From Arthrobacter zhangbolii (GTDB taxonomy: Bacteria; Actinomycetota; Actinomycetes; Actinomycetales; Micrococcaceae): a stretch of 64,000 bases of DNA. Both the position numbers and the translations under genes were made by a program. Location of the stretch: the NCBI RefSeq assembly GCF_022869865.1, contig NZ_CP094984.1:2604001-2668000 (forward strand). Reading direction: 5' to 3'. The notes under the pieces are model-generated. The model ran no database searches, was not told where the DNA came from, and saw nothing but the letters and a program-made list of their open reading frames with translations. Below, one piece after another: positions 1 to 8,784 of this stretch. Each line of letters begins with the position of its first letter. Position 1 is the stretch's first letter.

Positions 1-2
1 TC

Positions 3-572
3 AAGTCGACGACCAGCGGCCTGGATACTCCCCGCACTGCACGTACGCGATGGCTGCCCCGGCTCTCCCCCAACCCGGATGCCTTCGGCCACGCCACGGA
101 GAACTTTGCCCGGTTTATGGGCACCCCGCAGTTCCTGGTCTACATGACCGTTTTCTGTGCGGTCTGGCTCATCTGGAACACCTGGGGTCCGGAATCGGCC
201 CGGTTCGACAGCGCTGCGCTTGGCTTCACCGTCCTGACGCTGATGCTCTCGCTGCAGGCCTCCTACGCCGCACCGCTGCTGCTGCTGGCCCAGAACCGGC
301 AGGATGACCGTGACCGTGTCTCCGTCCGTCAGGACCGGGAACGCGCCGAACGCAATCTGATGGACACCGAGTACCTCACCCGGGAAATCGCCGAGCTGCG
401 CATTGCCCTGCGCGAAGTTGCCACCAGGGACTATGTACGGTCCGAAATCCGCGGACTGCTCGAAGAACTGCTCGAAGCCAATGACGAGGACGGCGGCAGC
501 AGGCGGCGCCGGCGTAATGGCGAGGGAGCCGATGCCATGCCCAAACTCAATCCCGGCGGGAGGGACAGCTAG
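3..572 (+). CDS. DUF1003 family membrane protein (5' end outside window)
   Basis: The reading frame is open from the window edge, so the N-terminus is missing. The visible part has the FGHATENFARFMGTPQFL region followed by two hydrophobic segments (YMTVFCAVWLIWNTW and LTLMLSLQASYAAPLLLLA) separated by a short loop, which is the DUF1003 pattern. After the second membrane segment comes the charged NRQDDRDR stretch typical of the family and a helical, acidic and basic tail. The function of DUF1003 is not established; it is a small inner-membrane protein. The stop lies 3 nt before the GTG of the downstream Mrp gene, so the two are probably co-transcribed, an arrangement common in actinobacteria. 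Confidence 0.85.
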   Translation, partial: KSTTSGLDTPRTARTRWLPRLSPNPDAFGHATENFARFMGTPQFLVYMTVFCAVWLIWNTWGPESARFDSAALGFTVLTLMLSLQASYAAPLLLLAQNRQDDRDRVSVRQDRERAERNLMDTEYLTREIAELRIALREVATRDYVRSEIRGLLEELLEANDEDGGSRRRRRNGEGADAMPKLNPGGRDS

Positions 573-575
573 GCC

Positions 576-1820
576 GTGACACTGCCCGAACCCGCTTCCC
601 CTCTGGAAGCACAGGTACTGCGTGCCCTCGACGGCGTCCAGGATCCGGAGTTGCGCAGGCCCATTACCGAGCTTGGAATGCTCAAAGGCGTCACCGTGGA
701 CGACGCCGGCAATGTCGCGGTCCAGGTCCTGCTGACCATCGCCGGCTGCCCGCTGCGCGGCACCATCACTGCCGACGTCGAACGTGCCCTTGCCGCGGTC
801 CCCGGAGTCGCCAGCGTGGGCGTGGAGCTGGACGTTATGACGCCCGAACAGCGCAACGCCCTGAAGGACCGGCTGCGCGGCGGCGACCCGGTGCGCACCA
901 TCCCGTTCAACCGGCCGGATTCACTCACCCGCGTCTACGCGGTGGCCAGCGGAAAGGGCGGTGTCGGCAAGTCCAGCGTCACCGTGAACCTCGCTGCAGC
1001 CATGGCGGCCCAGGGACTGCGTGTGGGAATTGTCGACGCCGATGTGCACGGGTTCTCCGTGCCTGGCCTGCTGGGCATTACCCAGCCGCCCACCCGCGTG
1101 GATGAGATGATCCTGCCGCCGGTGGCCTACGGGATCAAGACCATCTCCATCGGCATGTTCGTGGACGGCAACCAGCCGGTGGCCTGGCGCGGGCCGATGC
1201 TGCACCGCGCGCTCGAACAGTTCCTGACCGATGTGTACTTCGGCGACCTGGATGTGCTGTTCCTGGACCTTCCCCCGGGCACCGGGGACATTGCCATTTC
1301 CGTGGGCCAGCTGCTTCCCGGGTCGGAAATCCTGCTGGTCACCACTCCGCAGAGCGCGGCAGCCGATGTCGCTGAGCGGGCGGGCAGCGTGGCCCGGCAA
1401 ACCGGCCAGAAAGTCACCGGCGTGATTGAGAACATGTCATGGCTGGCATTGCCGGGCGGTGAACGCCTGGAGGTCTTCGGCTCCGGCGGGGGCGCAGCGG
1501 TTTCCGGCCGGCTGGGTGACGCGCTCGGGTACCCGGTGCCGCTGCTCGGAAGCATTCCCCTGGACGTTTCCCTGCGCGAGGGAGGCGACAACGGCCGCCC
1601 GGTGGCGCTGGGTCCTGACGGCGGCGCCGGAGATGACGGCCGCGGAAAAATCGGTACCGTGGAAGACGGGGACAGGGAAGATACTGTCGGAGCAGATACC
1701 ACCGGGGAAGATACCGCCGGGGAAGATACCGCGGCGGCTGAACTCCGCCGCATTGCACGGAATCTGGCACGCCGGCCCCGTGGGCTGGCCGGCAGGAACC
1801 TGGGCGTCAGCCCCGTCTAA
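576..1820 (+). CDS. mrp: Mrp/NBP35-type iron-sulfur cluster carrier ATPase
   Basis: A 414-aa cytoplasmic P-loop ATPase that in characterised relatives binds and transfers Fe-S clusters. Residues about 10-85 form an MIP18/DUF59-like domain, and a deviant Walker A (SGKGGVGKSS) lies near residue 125, followed by DADVHGFSVPGLLG and DLPPGTGDIAIS, all standard for the family. The C-terminus ends in GLAGRNLGVSPV as in other actinobacterial Mrp proteins, but before it there is an unusual acidic stretch of about 40 residues built from DTxGE pentapeptides encoded by 15-bp tandem repeats. GTG start 3 nt after the DUF1003 stop. The next gene, tatB, converges on it. Confidence 0.93.
   Translation: MTLPEPASPLEAQVLRALDGVQDPELRRPITELGMLKGVTVDDAGNVAVQVLLTIAGCPLRGTITADVERALAAVPGVASVGVELDVMTPEQRNALKDRLRGGDPVRTIPFNRPDSLTRVYAVASGKGGVGKSSVTVNLAAAMAAQGLRVGIVDADVHGFSVPGLLGITQPPTRVDEMILPPVAYGIKTISIGMFVDGNQPVAWRGPMLHRALEQFLTDVYFGDLDVLFLDLPPGTGDIAISVGQLLPGSEILLVTTPQSAAADVAERAGSVARQTGQKVTGVIENMSWLALPGGERLEVFGSGGGAAVSGRLGDALGYPVPLLGSIPLDVSLREGGDNGRPVALGPDGGAGDDGRGKIGTVEDGDREDTVGADTTGEDTAGEDTAAAELRRIARNLARRPRGLAGRNLGVSPV
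1680..1739 (+). repeat. 15-bp tandem repeat inside mrp
   Basis: Four consecutive 15-nt units, each beginning GATAC(C/T), start at 1680, 1695, 1710 and 1725. They encode DTVGA-DTTGE-DTAGE-DTAAA, an in-frame acidic insertion near the Mrp C-terminus. The middle two units differ by a single base, which points to recent slippage or duplication. Confidence 0.85.
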
Positions 1821-1885
1821 AACCGGGCAGGCTGCCTCCGCGGGGGCGGAACGGCTGCCGGACGGGCGTGCCTCGCTCAGTGCCC

Positions 1886-2320
1886 CTAGGTGGCCTCGAT
1901 GTCAAAGGGCGCGCGCTGACCGGCTGCCAGCCGCTCAAGCGGTTTTACCGCGGGCGGGCGGGATGCAGCAGGCGCGGCCGGAGCCTTAGCCAGGCTCGGG
2001 GCCGCCCCGGGGCCTGCCGGTGCCGGAGCCGCAGGCCGGGCAGCGGCCGGTTTGGCGGTGTCGTCGAAGTCATCAAGCAGCGCTTCCTTGATGATGCGGC
2101 GGGGATCGTACTGGCGCGGATCCATCTTGCGCCAGTCCACCTGGTCAATCTCCGGCCCCACTTCTTCCCGCAGCTGCTCGCGCGCTCCGGTGGCCATCCT
2201 GCGGACTTCCCGAACCAGCCGGGCTAGCTGCGAGGCGTATTCGGGCAGGCGCTCAGGACCCAGTATCACCACGGCGATAATCGCCAGGATGATGAACTCG
2301 TAACCGTTGATTCCTACCAC
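1886..2320 (-). CDS. tatB: Sec-independent protein translocase subunit TatB
   Basis: 144 aa. One N-terminal transmembrane helix (about residues 7-22) is followed by GPERLPEYASQLARLVREVRR, the conserved hinge and amphipathic helix of TatA/B proteins; the length and the long Pro/Ala-rich tail fit TatB rather than the shorter TatA. It works with TatA and TatC to export folded twin-arginine proteins through the cytoplasmic membrane. GTG start at 2320. It lies directly downstream of the anti-sigma and sigE genes on the same strand, a conserved actinobacterial cluster for envelope stress and export. Confidence 0.9.
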   Translation of the reverse strand: MVGINGYEFIILAIIAVVILGPERLPEYASQLARLVREVRRMATGAREQLREEVGPEIDQVDWRKMDPRQYDPRRIIKEALLDDFDDTAKPAAARPAAPAPAGPGAAPSLAKAPAAPAASRPPAVKPLERLAAGQRAPFDIEAT

Positions 2321-2367
2321 TCTTGAAGACTACCTTTTCGCGGGAGCCGGGAGCCACTTGCCGCCAT

Positions 2368-3300
2368 TTAGAGCGCCCACCCGGTGCGCGAGAACACGGC
2401 CAGCCCGCGGACTATCCGCTCCATGGGTTCGGGCTCGGCGGGCGGCCGGTCCAGGCGGGCGGATTCCATCACCGAGATCTCCTCCACGGCACGTGGCAGG
2501 GTCTTCACCGGCAGCGTGGATTCAAAGGTGTAGGTGACGCTTCCCGCGGCTATCACCGTCTGTCCCGGATTCCCGTCCGCGCCGAACACTGCGGGTCCTT
2601 CGGTGGAGCCGGTGACCCTGAATCCGTCGGCAGCGACCGCCCGGCCGCTCACCGCGTTGATAACCGGCTGCCGGTCTTCACCGGGCAGCGGATGCTGTTC
2701 CACCAGCCGGATCTGTTCTCCGTTGCCGGTAAACCGCATTTCGACGGCGGGGCGGCCGGCCACTTCCAGGGAGCGGGCGGACTCCAGCGTCAGGCCCAGA
2801 TCCGCAAATTCAGGGCAGGACCATCCGTGCGCCCGCAGCGAGGCGAGCTGCTCCTGTCCCAGTGTGTCGGAGCCGCGGGTTACCGTATGCCAGCCCGCGG
2901 CCATGGCTGCCGGTGTTCCGGCGACGGCGGGAACCTCCAGCAGGGTGCCGGCAAAGTAGGCCCCGGCCAGCAGCACCGCTCCCGCTGCGGCCACGGCGCC
3001 GGCAGCGGGAAGCACATGGCTGCGTCCGTCCAGGCCGGGCTCGGGTGGCGCAGTACCCGTCCCGGTTCCAGCGCCGGCTCCGGCTGCGGCGCTGGCCACG
3101 CTGAGGTTGATCCTGTCCTTGAGTTCCGGGCCGGCACCCGGAACCCTCAGGGAGCGCAGGCGGCTGCGGAGCCGCCGCTCTTCGGCCACTCGGGCACGGC
3201 ACAGGGCGCACCGGGACAGGTGCGCTTCGATAGCCTGCATGCGGCGGGGAGGCATTTCAGCATCAATGTAGTCGCGGAGGTGCCGCGTAGGGTGTCGCAC
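2368..3300 (-). CDS. Membrane anti-sigma factor with zinc-finger (SigE regulator)
   Basis: 310 aa. The N-terminus carries the H-x3-C-x2-C zinc-binding motif of zf-HC2/ZAS anti-sigma domains (H27, C31, C34), and one transmembrane segment lies around residues 98-121, leaving a long C-terminal domain outside the membrane. The gene starts (GTG) 3 nt after the stop of sigE, so the two are translationally linked. By analogy with RseA-type proteins it should hold SigE inactive at the membrane until envelope stress releases it; the partner assignment is inferred from adjacency. Confidence 0.85.
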   Translation of the reverse strand: MRHPTRHLRDYIDAEMPPRRMQAIEAHLSRCALCRARVAEERRLRSRLRSLRVPGAGPELKDRINLSVASAAAGAGAGTGTGTAPPEPGLDGRSHVLPAAGAVAAAGAVLLAGAYFAGTLLEVPAVAGTPAAMAAGWHTVTRGSDTLGQEQLASLRAHGWSCPEFADLGLTLESARSLEVAGRPAVEMRFTGNGEQIRLVEQHPLPGEDRQPVINAVSGRAVAADGFRVTGSTEGPAVFGADGNPGQTVIAAGSVTYTFESTLPVKTLPRAVEEISVMESARLDRPPAEPEPMERIVRGLAVFSRTGWAL

Positions 3301-3303
3301 TGC

Positions 3304-3942
3304 TCAGCTGGCTCCTGCAACCCGGGGAAGCTTCAGGCGCGGCATGCCCGCCGGGCGGGCCTGCGGATCCCTGTGGGCGAGCTTTTCCTTCAGCATCGCC
3401 CTGCCGCGGTGGATCCGTGAACGGACGGTCCCCAGTTTCACGTCCAGGGCCCGGGCCACTTCGTCATAGGAGAGACCCTCGAGGTCGCATAGAACCACGG
3501 CGGCCCGGAAATCAGGGGGCAGTTCCTCCAGCGCCCTGGCAATATCAACATCGAGGTTGTTGAACTCGAAACTGCGTTCGGGACCCGGTCCGCTGCTCGG
3601 CAGGCGGCTCTGGGTCTCTTCGGTCATGCCGTCAAACCGGATGCGGCTGCGGCGCCGGGCCTGGTCAAGGAACAGGTTGGTGGTTATCCGGTGCAGCCAC
3701 CCGTCGAGGGTGCCCGGCTGGAAGTTCTCCAGGGAGCGGAAGACACGCACGAAGACTTCCTGCGTCAGATCCTCTGCGTCATGCTTGTTGCCGGTCAGGC
3801 GGTAGGCCAGCCGGTAGACCTTGGCCGAATGCGCCTCCACAACTTCCTCCCATGTGGGGCGTACCCACTGGGCAGCGGTATCGGTTGCAGCGGTGTCGGC
3901 TGAAGTCCTGTCCGCTGCAGTGCTTTCCGGCGTAGTCGCCAT
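3304..3942 (-). CDS. sigE: ECF RNA polymerase sigma factor, SigE type
   Basis: 212 aa when started at the ATG at 3942, which follows a strong purine-rich ribosome-binding site (GGAAGGAGGAAGG); the open frame continues 28 codons further upstream without such support. Region 2 includes [20 protein letters not shown] and region 4 includes [20 protein letters not shown], the helix-turn-helix that reads the -35 box. The following gene encodes a zinc-finger anti-sigma factor and the divergent neighbour an O-methyltransferase, as around SigE in mycobacteria. The expected role is the response to surface or oxidative stress. Confidence 0.92.
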   Translation of the reverse strand: MATTPESTAADRTSADTAATDTAAQWVRPTWEEVVEAHSAKVYRLAYRLTGNKHDAEDLTQEVFVRVFRSLENFQPGTLDGWLHRITTNLFLDQARRRSRIRFDGMTEETQSRLPSSGPGPERSFEFNNLDVDIARALEELPPDFRAAVVLCDLEGLSYDEVARALDVKLGTVRSRIHRGRAMLKEKLAHRDPQARPAGMPRLKLPRVAGAS

Positions 3943-4283
3943 GGCCTTCCTCCTTCCGTCCAGCCCTGCCGCTTCCCTGCACAGCCAGCCGTCCCTGGCC
4001 CTGTCATACCGGTACAGGCCCATCACGGCGGCTCAAAAGATCCCTGCGGATCGGGAAACGGAATCAGCGTTACCGGATGCGGCAAACCCCCGGACTTCAG
4101 TTCCAACCCGCCCGTGACGTCCGCACATCCAATTAACAATGTTTACGCATGAATCTGGGAGTTGGCTGTTAGCACGCAGTCAGTACGTAGACAAGACGCT
4201 CCGGCCGCGCGTACGCGGTTAGTCCGCCGCTGGCCTTAAGCTTGTCAAAGCAACAACCCCCTCCGGACCGAAAGTGAACCCCC
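3943..4283. other. sigE / O-methyltransferase divergent intergenic region
   Basis: About 340 bases hold the divergent promoters of sigE and the O-methyltransferase gene. On the plus strand TTGGCT (4161) followed about 16 nt later by TACGTA could be a housekeeping promoter for the methyltransferase. I found no convincing ECF-type -35/-10 pair for sigE autoregulation and no RNA gene. A longer sigE start (up to 4026) would shorten this gap. Confidence 0.35.
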
Positions 4284-4919
4284 ATGCGCGCCGACAAGCA
4301 GACCAGTTGGTCCTACACGGAGGCCCTGCCTACCGAGGATGAGGTGCTGCTCCGCGCGCGTGAGAGGTCCTACGAGCTTGGCGTCAGTGCCGTCTCCAGC
4401 GGGGTGGGTGCCGCGCTAACCGTGCTGGCAGCCGCCAGCAAGGCTGCCACCGTGGTGGAAGTGGGCACCGGGGCCGGGGTGTCCGGCGTCTGCCTGCTGC
4501 GCGGACTGGGCCGCAACGCTGTCCTGACCACCATCGATTCAGATGTTGACCATCTGCGCGCCGCCCGCGAAGCCTACGCGGAGGCCGGAATTCCCGGGAA
4601 CCGCACCCGCACCATCTCCGGCAGGGCCGCGGAGGTACTCCCCCGGCTCACCGATGCTGCCTATGACATGGTGTTTATCGACGCAGACAAAGCCTCGTTC
4701 CCGCTCTACGTCGACCAGGCCGTGCGGCTGCTCAAACGCGGCGGTCTGCTGGTGGTCAATGACGCCCTGGATCACGGCAAGGTGGCCGATCCGGCGGTGC
4801 GCGAAGCAACCACCAATACCCTACGGAAGGTCGGCAAAGCCATCCGGGAGAACGAAAACCTTGCCTCCGCCATGCTCCCCACCGGCGACGGGCTGCTGCT
4901 GGCCGTAAAAACCGCCTAG
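4284..4919 (+). CDS. SAM-dependent O-methyltransferase (family 3)
   Basis: 211 aa, cytoplasmic. VVEVGTGAGVSGVCLLRGL is the glycine-rich SAM-binding motif I, and DMVFIDADKASFPLYVD is the metal/SAM-binding region characteristic of catechol- and caffeoyl-CoA-type O-methyltransferases. The natural substrate cannot be read from the sequence. It is divergent from sigE, an arrangement conserved in actinobacteria including Mycobacterium, so a link to the SigE regulon is possible but inferred. No clear ribosome-binding site precedes the ATG. Confidence 0.88.
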   Translation: MRADKQTSWSYTEALPTEDEVLLRARERSYELGVSAVSSGVGAALTVLAAASKAATVVEVGTGAGVSGVCLLRGLGRNAVLTTIDSDVDHLRAAREAYAEAGIPGNRTRTISGRAAEVLPRLTDAAYDMVFIDADKASFPLYVDQAVRLLKRGGLLVVNDALDHGKVADPAVREATTNTLRKVGKAIRENENLASAMLPTGDGLLLAVKTA

Positions 4920-4922
4920 CGC

Positions 4923-4951
4923 CGGTGCCCGGGATCCAGTCCCGGGCACCG
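4923..4951. terminator. GC-rich hairpin between convergent genes
   Basis: Perfect 12-bp arms (CGGTGCCCGGGA and its complement) with a 5-nt loop sit just after the O-methyltransferase stop and before the end of pepA. There is no T-tract, so it is a hairpin that may terminate in a GC-rich actinomycete rather than a textbook intrinsic terminator. Confidence 0.55.
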
Positions 4952-4995
4952 TCCCTGCCCCCGGCGCCTTAGCGTCCCTTCAGGCCTTGGCGTCC

Positions 4996-6636
4996 CTAAG
5001 CGCCGGGCTTCGGCTGGCCGGCCAGGTAGGACAGCAGTAGCCGTACGCCGAACCCGGTGGCTCCCTTGGTGAGTTCACGGCTGTCCTTGCCGATGCGTGC
5101 GGGACCGGCAATATCAATGTGGGCCCAGGGCACGCCTGCGGTGAATCTCTGCAGGAACAGCGCTGCGACAATGGCCCCGGCACCGAACTTCGCCTTTACG
5201 GGCGCGATGTGCGCAACATCGGCTATATCGGAGTCGAGTATGGACGCGTAGTCGGAAACCAGCGGCAACTGCCAGACGGCGTCGCCGGAAGCCGCACCTG
5301 CAGCTTCCAGCCGGGTCAGCACCTCGGGATCGTCTCCGAACAGCGCGGCGTGATTGTTGCCCAGCCCGACGGCGGCCGCACCCGTCAGGGTTGCCACGTC
5401 AATCAGCACGTCCGGCGCGAGTTCAGCTGCGGCGTAGGCCAGGGCATCGGCCAGCACCATCCTGCCCTCGGCATCGGTATTGCCCACTTCGACCGTGGTG
5501 CCGTTGTAGGTTCGCACAACGTCGGCGGGACGGTAGGAAGCAGCTCCAATGGCGTTCTCGGCAAGGGCCAGCACAGCGGTTACCTTCACCGGAAGCTTCA
5601 GCTCCGCGGCGGCCGCCACCACTGCCAGCACGGCGGCAGCACCTGCCATGTCCGTTTTCATGGTCATCATGGCGTCCCGCGGCTTCAGCGAAATGCCACC
5701 GGAATCAAAGGTGATGCCTTTGCCGACAAGGACCACGTGCTCAACGTTGGCCGAGGCGCCCTCGGGAAGGTACGAAGCCTCCACCAGCCGCGGCGGATGC
5801 TCGGACCCTGAGCCCACCGCAAGCAGTCCGCCGAATCCTTCAGCCCTGAGTTCGTTTTCGGTGCGTACGCGCACCGACAGTCCGTTCCGCTCGCCCAGAG
5901 TCCGGGCCTGGTCCGCCAGCCATGCGGGGGTGGCTGTCTCAGCGGGGATGTTCGTCAGGTCCCGGGCCGTCCATACGGCCTGCGCGGTAATCAGCGCCCG
6001 GGACACGGCGGCGGTGTCCGCGCCGGTCAGTTCAAGATGCGCCGCAATCGGGGCGGGCGCAGGGGTCACGCCTGCACGGGGCACCCGGTAGCCGCCGAGC
6101 AGGAAGCCCTCGATGAAGGCCTCCTGCGCTGCCGGCTGAAGCCCGTCCACGGCAGCGGCCCGCACGCGTACGGCCCCCATGGTGGCCCGTGCCAGGGATG
6201 CGCCTGCGCGCCTTAGTGCGGCCGGCGACTCATCCCCGACTCCCACGTAGATCAACTTTCCGGGCAGTTCCGGGGCGTCCCGCGGCGGTTCGATGACCAG
6301 GATTTCGCCGGGTTTGCCCGTGACCCGGGCGTTCCGGGCCCGTACGGCGACGTCGGCACCGTAGCGGACTGCGGCCTCCACGGCGCCGGGGCGCGGCTGC
6401 GGAACCGGAGCTTCTTCGTCCTCGTCCTGTCCCGAACCGGCAGCCGGCGCCGGCGCCATGGCTACTGCCAATACATCCACTCCCTCCCCGGCAGCGGGAT
6501 GCAGTCCGCTGCCGGGCTCCTTCGTCCCGTCAGCAGAACCCAGCGTCGCCAGGGCAGTGACTTCAGGCAGTGACGCTGTGAGGAAGGGAGAGGCCGCACC
6601 GGCGGCCTTGGACGAGGGCTTGGAAGGCAGCTGCAT
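4996..6636 (-). CDS. pepA: Leucyl aminopeptidase (M17)
   Basis: 546 aa cytosolic dizinc aminopeptidase that removes N-terminal residues from peptides. KGITFDSGGISLKP (about residue 304) and NTDAEGRMVLADAL (about residue 382, the M17 signature with the metal-binding D and E) are intact, so it should be active. The N-terminal third is the usual macrodomain-like region. The start ATG at 6636 follows a TAGCCT box by 7 nt, suggesting a leaderless transcript. It converges with the O-methyltransferase gene. Confidence 0.95.
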   Translation of the reverse strand: MQLPSKPSSKAAGAASPFLTASLPEVTALATLGSADGTKEPGSGLHPAAGEGVDVLAVAMAPAPAAGSGQDEDEEAPVPQPRPGAVEAAVRYGADVAVRARNARVTGKPGEILVIEPPRDAPELPGKLIYVGVGDESPAALRRAGASLARATMGAVRVRAAAVDGLQPAAQEAFIEGFLLGGYRVPRAGVTPAPAPIAAHLELTGADTAAVSRALITAQAVWTARDLTNIPAETATPAWLADQARTLGERNGLSVRVRTENELRAEGFGGLLAVGSGSEHPPRLVEASYLPEGASANVEHVVLVGKGITFDSGGISLKPRDAMMTMKTDMAGAAAVLAVVAAAAELKLPVKVTAVLALAENAIGAASYRPADVVRTYNGTTVEVGNTDAEGRMVLADALAYAAAELAPDVLIDVATLTGAAAVGLGNNHAALFGDDPEVLTRLEAAGAASGDAVWQLPLVSDYASILDSDIADVAHIAPVKAKFGAGAIVAALFLQRFTAGVPWAHIDIAGPARIGKDSRELTKGATGFGVRLLLSYLAGQPKPGA

Positions 6637-6643
6637 GGGTTAA

Positions 6644-6649
6644 AGGCTA
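6644..6649 (-). promoter_or_regulatory. -10 box for leaderless pepA
   Basis: TAGCCT on the minus strand, 7 nt before the pepA ATG; no Shine-Dalgarno can fit between them. Confidence 0.55.
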
Positions 6650-6814
6650 GCCCGTAACTCCCAAAAGGCATTCCCTCAGCTTGCCGGCCTCTTCAACGTT
6701 GAGCTCAACCACCAGACGCCCGCCGCCATCAATCGGCACCCGCAATATGAGGCTGCGCCCCTCCTTTGTAACCTCCATGGGTCCATCACCCGTACGCGGT
6801 TTCATCGCAGCCAT
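6647..6814 (-). CDS. DUF3117 small protein
   Basis: 55 aa beginning MAAMKPRTGDGPMEVTKEGR and ending EEAGKLRECLLGVTG, the complete DUF3117 family protein, which is near-universal in actinobacteria and of unknown function. The ATG at 6814 is preceded by AAGGGGAA, a usable ribosome-binding site; the longer open frame upstream has no family similarity. The end of the gene overlaps the proposed pepA -10 box, so pepA is probably transcribed from within it. Confidence 0.9.
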   Translation of the reverse strand: MAAMKPRTGDGPMEVTKEGRSLILRVPIDGGGRLVVELNVEEAGKLRECLLGVTG

Positions 6815-6962
6815 TTCTAAGATTCCCCTTTCACAGTGCGCCGGTTTTACCGGATCACCTGTAATCCGCTGCCTGCGAAATAAATGATCCCGCGGGCAAT
6901 TGCTGTCATTATTCCGCACAAGTGCCAGCCAGAGGAAATTTCGTGTGTTCCGTGCCACAAAC

Positions 6963-8201
6963 CTACGGCGGATAGTCCCCGCCTGCCGGAAGCGGCGTCC
7001 ACCGCCAGAGCCAGGCAACCCAGACAATCTGCAGCACGGCGAAGGTCAGTGCCACGGTTCCCCGGTAGGCACGGGAACGGCTAAGCCACGCGGTGGAAAG
7101 CGCCAGCGGGAAAAGCGGCAGCAGCAGGCGGAAGGTGCTCGTCTGCGGGTTCAGGAACACCAGCAGGTACAGCAGGTACGCTGCGCACCAGAGCTGGAGT
7201 TCCAGCCCCAGCCGCCGCACCGGCGGTGAGGTGAGGTACAGCGTCACGGCAAGGAGAAGGGCTGCCAGCAGAACGGGGCCAAAAACCGGGCCGACCAGGT
7301 TCCGGGCCATGGTCAGCCAGGGCATGAACGGGACCAGATCCCCAAACCGCCAGGCACTCTCGGTATCCGTGTAGGCGCGCAGGTCCCCGGTTGCAGCCCA
7401 GGCAAGGGCCGGCCAGGCCAGCGCTGCCGCGCCCGCAGCTGCCGCCAGGGCAGTAAGGCGCCAGGCTTCCGGGGCGGGGAACCCTGCCCGCCGGCGTCGT
7501 GCAAGGCGGATGAGCAGAATCAGCCCCACCGTCAGGGCAAAGGGAACACCCACCGGCCGGGACAGGCACATCAGCAGCACCACCGGGATGGCCGTGAGGT
7601 AGCGGCGTTCAAGGAGCAGGTACAGGGCACCCGCCAGCAGCAGGAGGTTCAGGGCCTCGGCGTAGGGAATCTGCAGGATGGGTGAAACCGGGAAGACGGC
7701 AACAAACAGCACTCCCCACAGGGCGCTCCCGTGGCTTGCCCGCAGCCGGAACAGCCGGTAGATCACCAGGGCCGCGGCAGTGCCCGCCGCCATGGCAACA
7801 ATCGGCGCCAGCAGGTTCCAGCCGAGGCCGGTCACCGCATCCAGGCCCCGCACCAGCAAGGGAAAAAGGGCATAAAACGCCCACTCGTTTTCAAGCGCGT
7901 TCCCGGCATCGTCCCTGGGGACGGTGTCCGGATAGCCGGTCTCATAGATACGCGAATACCACTCCGCGTCCCAGATATTTATGAACTGCCAATATGACGG
8001 GGACGGGCCCCACCACGGCCCGGCCGGTTGGAACCGTGCAACAGCCGCCAGGACCGCCAGCGAGAAGAGCCTCGCACCCACCCACAGGGCGAGGACCTGC
8101 AGATACCAGGGCCACCGGAAGAAGACGGCGGCGCTCCGCCGCGCAGCAGTCCGCAGCCGGGCGTGCACCCGGCCGGTTGTGTCCGGGGAGGTTTCCTGCA
8201 T
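6963..8201 (-). CDS. PIG-V-like integral membrane mannosyltransferase
   Basis: 412 aa with about ten hydrophobic segments. The first extracytoplasmic loop contains WDAEWYSRIYETGYP, resembling the acidic catalytic loop of PIG-V/GPI mannosyltransferase II-like GT-C enzymes, which use polyprenyl-phosphate mannose. The acceptor in this organism (lipoglycan or protein) is unknown. I chose the ATG at 8201 because it begins just after the upstream glycosylase stop; an in-frame ATG at 8246 would overlap that gene. It is the last gene of the DivIVA-tag run. Confidence 0.75.
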   Translation of the reverse strand: MQETSPDTTGRVHARLRTAARRSAAVFFRWPWYLQVLALWVGARLFSLAVLAAVARFQPAGPWWGPSPSYWQFINIWDAEWYSRIYETGYPDTVPRDDAGNALENEWAFYALFPLLVRGLDAVTGLGWNLLAPIVAMAAGTAAALVIYRLFRLRASHGSALWGVLFVAVFPVSPILQIPYAEALNLLLLAGALYLLLERRYLTAIPVVLLMCLSRPVGVPFALTVGLILLIRLARRRRAGFPAPEAWRLTALAAAAGAAALAWPALAWAATGDLRAYTDTESAWRFGDLVPFMPWLTMARNLVGPVFGPVLLAALLLAVTLYLTSPPVRRLGLELQLWCAAYLLYLLVFLNPQTSTFRLLLPLFPLALSTAWLSRSRAYRGTVALTFAVLQIVWVAWLWRWTPLPAGGDYPP

Positions 8202-8205
8202 GCGG

Positions 8206-8784
8206 TCAGCCACCGTGACGGACCCAACAGGAGGCAAGGTGGTCATTGACGTACCCGGTGGCCTGAAGCATGGCGTACGCGGTAATCGGGCCGACAAAAC
8301 GGAACCCGCGTTTCTTCAGCGCGGCGGCGAGCGCCGCGGATTCCGGTGTGGACGCGGGAACCTCCGCGGAGGTCCGGGGAGCCGGCCTGCCTGCCGGGGC
8401 CCGGTAGCGTTCGAGCAGGCCGCCAAGTCCGCCGGCATCCGGAAGCGCCAGCAACGCCCGCGCATTGGCTATCACAGCATCAATCTTCGCGGCATTGCGT
8501 ACGATGCCGCGATCAGCCAGCAGCCGCTCCCGGTCGGCGTCGCCAAAGGCGGCGACCGCTGCCGGCTCGAAGTCCGCGAAAGCCGCGCGGAAAGCCTCCC
8601 GCTTGCGCAGGATGGTGATCCAGCTGAGGCCGGATTGGAAGGCTTCCAGGCTGAGCCGTTCAAAGAGGGCGCGGTCGCCCTCCACCGGCCTGCCCCACTC
8701 GGTGTCGTGGTAGTGCTGGTAATCCGGGCTTGCCAGCGCCCACCCGCAGCGCAGCTGCCCGTCCGCGCCGGGCAGGGCGCTCAC
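8206..8784 (-). CDS. tag: DNA-3-methyladenine glycosylase I
   Basis: 192 aa. RCGWALASPDYQHYHDTEWG at the N-terminus, GLSWITILRKREAFR in the middle and GYVNDHLASCWVRH at the end are the hallmarks of Tag, with the zinc-binding Cys and His residues in place. It removes 3-methyladenine from alkylated DNA, starting base-excision repair. Its start overlaps the stop of the DivIVA-like gene by 4 nt, so the two are translationally coupled. Confidence 0.93.
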   Translation of the reverse strand: MSALPGADGQLRCGWALASPDYQHYHDTEWGRPVEGDRALFERLSLEAFQSGLSWITILRKREAFRAAFADFEPAAVAAFGDADRERLLADRGIVRNAAKIDAVIANARALLALPDAGGLGGLLERYRAPAGRPAPRTSAEVPASTPESAALAAALKKRGFRFVGPITAYAMLQATGYVNDHLASCWVRHGG

